Positions 59,901 through 64,000 of a stretch of DNA of 64,000 nt are shown piece by piece (within the stretch, counting starts at the first letter, position 1; each line of letters opens with the position of its first letter). The translations under genes were made by a program, and so were the position numbers. The notes under the pieces are model-generated. The model saw only the letters and a list, made by a program, of their open reading frames with translations. It made no database searches and was not told the origin of the DNA. The stretch lies in NCBI RefSeq assembly GCF_964204865.1, contig NC_135259.1, forward strand, positions 5,900,974 to 5,964,973, read 5' to 3'. The stretch comes from Styela clava (taxonomy: Eukaryota; Chordata; Ascidiacea; Stolidobranchia; Styelidae).

Positions 59901-62900
59901 TATAAATAATATAAATAAGTCTTACTAAACTGATTTGCTGTTGACGTGTATTATACCAACATACAAATGTATTTGTAGAAAATTATTGTTGAATCTTTAC
60001 AGAAAAAAATAATTAAATAAAATACAGGTTATAAAAAACACAGGCCCTATATAGGCCTACGTTTTGTATATGTGGTGCATTCACAAATGACTCTATATGC
60101 TATGGATTGCAATAATGAGGTTGCAAAAAAAAGCCGCATTTGTTGGAAATCATGAATAGGAACAAGACACGATATAGGATCAAGAAACATAGACATATTA
60201 TCAGTCTTAGCTGAGTGAACCAGTGCTAGAAGGTACAAAATTTGCTAGAAGACGCCGGTAGATCTTACATGAAATAGATTACTCTCTAGTTGGAAATACA
60301 CTTGGTATGTTAGTATATTGTAGTAGTGTTAACTCACTTGCTGGATTGATATATCTATCGCTGAATTCATTTTGAACATTTTTTCTTCCGTTATTAAGCA
60401 CTTAGAGAAAATAAGATTCTCAACCACTGCGATTGTCAAAATTTTGCCAAGTAATTGAAAACTCTCTTCTTTATGAAGTTCACTGACTCGTAGCACAAGA
60501 ATCTGTAGTAGAATGATAAAATATTACCTAAATATTGATGTAATATACAACAAGATATGGAAAACGTCTTATAATTTTTAGATATTTAATTTAGAATCCA
60601 AATAATCTTAAAATAGCTGGTTATAAATGTTTGATTAATCCTCGGATCAATCTAATCCAACAATTCGAGCAGGGGAAGAACGTGTGGTTCAAATTGTGTC
60701 AATGTTTATACTTTTATATGTCAGTTACAGCAAATGTATGCTCAACCTCGTTAAATTATCCAATTAGATAGCTTCTAACAATAATTCTATAAGCATCTCA
60801 ATATTTTAATAATAAAATGTTCGAATAAACTTGATGCAATTTTAGAGTAGGCAAGTCAGAGTTATTCCGAGTAAATTTGGTTTCTTTTGCAACCAAAATT
60901 AATGAAGATTTACATGTCGGAATAATTTCATTTGAATAAAGAAGAAAACAACGCCATTTTTCTAATCTATATATCTAGCTGAAACTGAAATTAATTAAAA
61001 TCGTTTTGGTAATTATATCTTACCTTTACCCTTCTACATTTACTCAATCCTTCGAATAATATCTTTGCATCCCAGTCGCTCAAACACAGTGTTGAAAACG
61101 AAGCATCTTGAATGTTGACTGTTTTATTGAGTATGGAAGCAAATACGAACAACTTCTCTCCTTTTAATTTTTCCATGCTTCTTACTGAGTGTACGCAATC
61201 TCTCACAATCTCCTTAGCACCATTTCCGCATTCATGTAAAAGTGAGAAAGATGGTAGATCTTCTCTGATGGCACGACTCTGATTTTGAGCAGCGTTCACT
61301 TTCCCACGTAACCAAGTTTGCAAAATAAGCACTTTGCTGGTTTTTTCCTGGATGTCACCTGTAAAGAGAAATAAAATACTACTAAGTAAAACAATGCTGG
61401 AAAGCGAACTCAGCGCAAAATTATGAATGTGGAGCATAGGGCTAAACTATGCATTATGATTAAATAAATAATTTGTTAATCAAATAATTGTTTATTTTAA
61501 TCGTACCAGCTTTACCGCCACCGGTATACAGACGTTTCGGACAACGATACCAATACCTTTTTTGCTATTACAATTATCGCTTTACAAACATAACATCTAT
61601 GATTCAATTATGCTTCTTCGTTTCATTTGTTTTGGTTCGTCGTCGTTCGTACGTTCCATGTTAGAACGTTTAATGCTGACATGGGCGGACTGCGACCCGC
61701 GAACCAAATCCGGCCAGTTAGATAATTCAATTTGGCCCGCCTGATGCTGCCATAACCAAACTAAAACCAAATTTTGATGTTTTAGCTAAAAAGAAGTCAG
61801 GATGCGTTGAAATTGCGAGTAAATTTAGTTTTGGCCGAAGCTTATTGTTCTCCACTTTTGCTTTTGTAACACTGTGAATATCGTTCCTGAAATGTAATCG
61901 TTACGACACACTTACATGGCCCGCCAGGGTAGATGCGCAAAATTTCTGGCCCCTGGACCAAAAAACTTGCCCACCTCTGGACTTTAATGCGTATAGGTTT
62001 CATACCGAATTTTAATATTCATTGATCGTGTTGTTTAGTTTGCTTTGATACATTAATTGTAATAATGGAAAATGAATAATACATGAACGAGAATATCGGT
62101 CGGAGACCAAAGACCTATCGATCAAAACTGCGGTTTCGATTCATGACTCTATATTGACACCGCGTGTACCATCACTAATTAATTAATAACTCGCTAATTA
62201 TACGCCATAATTCATTCAAAATCAATAGGCTTCTGGTCCGAGATATGATGAATGCACATGCAAAATTTGGAGCAGATTCAACCTTGTTCTTGAGATATCG
62301 CGTTCATCCAACAGACATACAGACAGACAAATACCTTTCAACATATTTACCGATCTTATAACGAAATTCTTTATTTTTAATATTGGAATAATTTGCTTAC
62401 ACTTATTGTAATAACGAAATAGGTAATTGGTATCCTGGGCTTAAACGTCTGGTTTGAAAAGTCATTGGGCTGCAATGTATCTAAGTTAGTTTTACGGTAT
62501 ATTCTTGACTGACTCGAGATCCGTAGAAAGAGCTTCCTAAAATGAGAAATTTGTATTTTAATATAAGTGCGATTAAACTAACTAATTATTTGTTTTAAAT
62601 TGCAAATCTAGTGTCTTGTATGTCAAAAGACCAGAAAAAAAGTTAGGAAATTAAAAAGATGAATAAATTGACGTTTTGTAGATTACTTTTACTTTGTTTC
62701 GTGTTTCATTTTCAAGAAAATTGTTTTTAAATGCCAAGATTCCATTGTATGGATAAAGCTTGCTGCAAGCTAAAAAAATTTTCACTTCAACGCGTCAGCC
62801 TATAAGCCCACACTGATCTCCTCAAAAGCTCATAAATACCGATATCCCCTTATTAATAAACGAAAATATTTTACAGAGACCTCCTACCTGAATCAATTGA

Positions 62901-64000
62901 TGGCAAAAAAATAAATTCATATTTCCTTCCATTATTTTGAAATGATGTGTTCTGGTTCTTTTAGGAGCTATCGCAACAAAATCACTCACTTTTTCAACAG
63001 AGAGACCTGATGCACGAAGCTCAGATCCTTTGAAAATGACTCGGCGTTCACTCGTACCTGTACAAGTAGGAATATATTGGACCAGAAGAAACGTGGGTTA
63101 CAGAAGAACGTGCGATATATGAATTTACATTACTTGCAGTTCAGAGTGTATTTAATATATAGCATACTGCATGGCACATAATCTATTTAAAGCGGCATTG
63201 CAACCTTAAGAATGGTAGCTGTAATCTCGGAAAGCCCTGTGAAATGATATTTTTCAAACAATATGCATTGTCTGATGTTACCTAGGCTACGTGGTTGTAT
63301 TTTCATCCGTAATAGGGCTACCAAATGTAGCAGAACAAATAAAGCAGTGTCTACTTCGAGTCTAAGACTCCATAGATGTATTTAAAGTTAAACGATAATT
63401 ATGCATATAATTATTGAACAATGGACGACAAAAGCGCTTTTTCTGAACAGCCTATTCACCTCAGAAAGGATGGTTTGCTTAAGTTGACTCTTGGATATAT
63501 TATTTCTGTTCGTTTACCTTTAAATGCAAGTGATGTTAGTTTGTCAAATGTTTCCTCAATATCTCCTGGTGCACGTTGTTGCTCCGAATTTAGAAAATAG
63601 AGAAGTACTCGAGCCAGAACACCAGTCATTGTAGTGGGAGGATTTTCCAAATTGTCAATCAACACTGCTGCAGTGAATACCAAAAAAGCAGGTGTTTCGC
63701 ATAAAGAAACAAGACCGGGTGAGTGCGATTGAAGATGTTTCCAAATCCCTTCGCCGTGTTCACCACCGAGCTGTTTCATCAGGTATTCTCGATTTTCAAT
63801 GGTTAAACCAGATAAGGTAACGGTACGATGAGGCCTAATTGGTTGCTTAAAATGACGTATAGAATGCTCTCTACTTGTTATGACGATTCGACAATCATGC
63901 AGAAGATCTTTATTTAAAACATTATGAAAAACAACCGGGGCTGCGGCAGGATTATCATACGATATGGTGATTTCTTCTTTCATGTACCATGGTGCTTGAT
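56955..64000 (-). CDS. NACHT-LRR (NLR) receptor, 5' end outside the window
   Basis: Minus-strand exons: 63518 to beyond 64000 (C-terminal part of a NACHT domain: IVITSRE sensor-1 motif, CETPAFLVF, LARVLLYFL), 62888-63057 (winged-helix region, VIFKGSELRASGL and NLFFCHQLIQ), 61024-61358 (post-NACHT helical region), then LRR exons 60338-60502, 59706-59876, 59210-59380, 58310-58480 and 57397-57561 (165 or 171 bases, all phase 0), and a terminal exon 56955-57053 ending NYRE. The LRR exons share a pattern such as LDISRNDTMTP and IGKVQNLNLCHCKLE. The exon 2 to 3 junction is unresolved: phase 0 meets phase 1 unless the acceptor at 61343 (EKTSKVL start) is used or a small exon was missed. NLRs are cytosolic sensors that oligomerise through NACHT. 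The N-terminal effector domain and Walker A lie off the window. Confidence 0.8.
58012..58290 (+). repeat. Dispersed repeat family, copy 3
   Basis: It contains ATACTGGATCAATTGCTTTG, then CGACTTCTATTTATTTTT, TGTGTGATGACGTTATCAAA and GTCCATATATTTGAGCATTG, in the same order as the copies at 8376 and 17856. It ends just before an LRR exon of the NLR gene, within the intron. Confidence 0.5.
61670..61979. mobile_element. 3' fragment of a hAT-like element in an NLR intron
   Basis: The right end AACTTGCCCACCTCTG (complement CAGAGGTGGGCAAGTT) has the form of a hAT terminus. GGCCCGCCAGGG and GGCCCGCC motifs lie inside. I find no matching left end, so only one end is present. The left boundary is a guess. 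Confidence 0.45.
62100..62345 (-). repeat. Dispersed repeat with CAGACAGACA tail motif
   Basis: It contains TTCTTGAGATATCGCGTTCA followed by CAACAGACATACAGACAGAC, a layout common to widely dispersed animal repeats. A related segment in the opposite orientation (CTGTCTGTCTG with GGCTGGACCAATCTGAATGA) lies at 27840-27930. No coding content. Confidence 0.4.

Noticed and set aside
1..64000. CRISPR arrays, bacterial operons, prophage or rRNA genes
   Set aside because: No regularly spaced repeats with unique spacers, no ribosome-binding-site gene strings and no rRNA core sequences were seen; split genes and GT-AG introns show animal nuclear DNA.

Overview
The window looks like intron-rich, AT-rich animal nuclear DNA. 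There is no operon structure, genes are split by short GT-AG introns, and much of the rest is DNA-transposon debris. The gene families are a claudin-like tetraspan protein, a METTL27-like methyltransferase, a lipocalin, secreted collagen-discoidin lectins, a type II C-type lectin and a NACHT-LRR receptor. Together they suggest an invertebrate deuterostome, most likely an ascidian tunicate. That assignment is inference, because no species-diagnostic sequence is present.

Layout. 1-15.3 kb: no convincing gene; small palindromic transposons, tRNA-derived fragments and SINE-like pieces, and one hAT element with perfect 8-bp target duplications (13467-13801). 15.36-17.12 kb (+): a complete three-exon claudin-family gene. 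20.0-26.9 kb (+): a broken METTL27-like methyltransferase gene whose second intron holds three hAT elements nested inside one another; the innermost carries a decayed ZMYM1/TTF-zinc-finger-type transposase. 28.3-29.5 kb: another hAT element with perfect target duplications. 30.7-31.3 kb (-): an intronless lipocalin. 31.3-38.6 kb: gene-poor and rich in minisatellites.

38.6-47.5 kb (-): a tandem family of secreted proteins with signal peptide, short collagen stretch and F5/8 type C (discoidin) domain. Two intact five-exon copies encode 274 residues each with identical exon lengths; a third copy is a wreck. 50.8-55.3 kb (+): a seven-exon type II membrane C-type lectin of 292 residues with tyrosine motifs in its tail. 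56.95 kb to the right edge (-): a NACHT-LRR gene missing its N-terminal part, with 55-57-codon LRR exons and a small terminal exon.

Four recognition-type genes (two collagen-discoidin lectins, the C-type lectin and the NLR) fall within 25 kb, so the right half may be an innate-immune neighbourhood. The two lectin types could bind ligands outside the cell or at its surface and the NLR could sense inside it; that cooperation is inference. Spliced products were worked out by hand from splice signals, reading phase and domain continuity, without transcript evidence.
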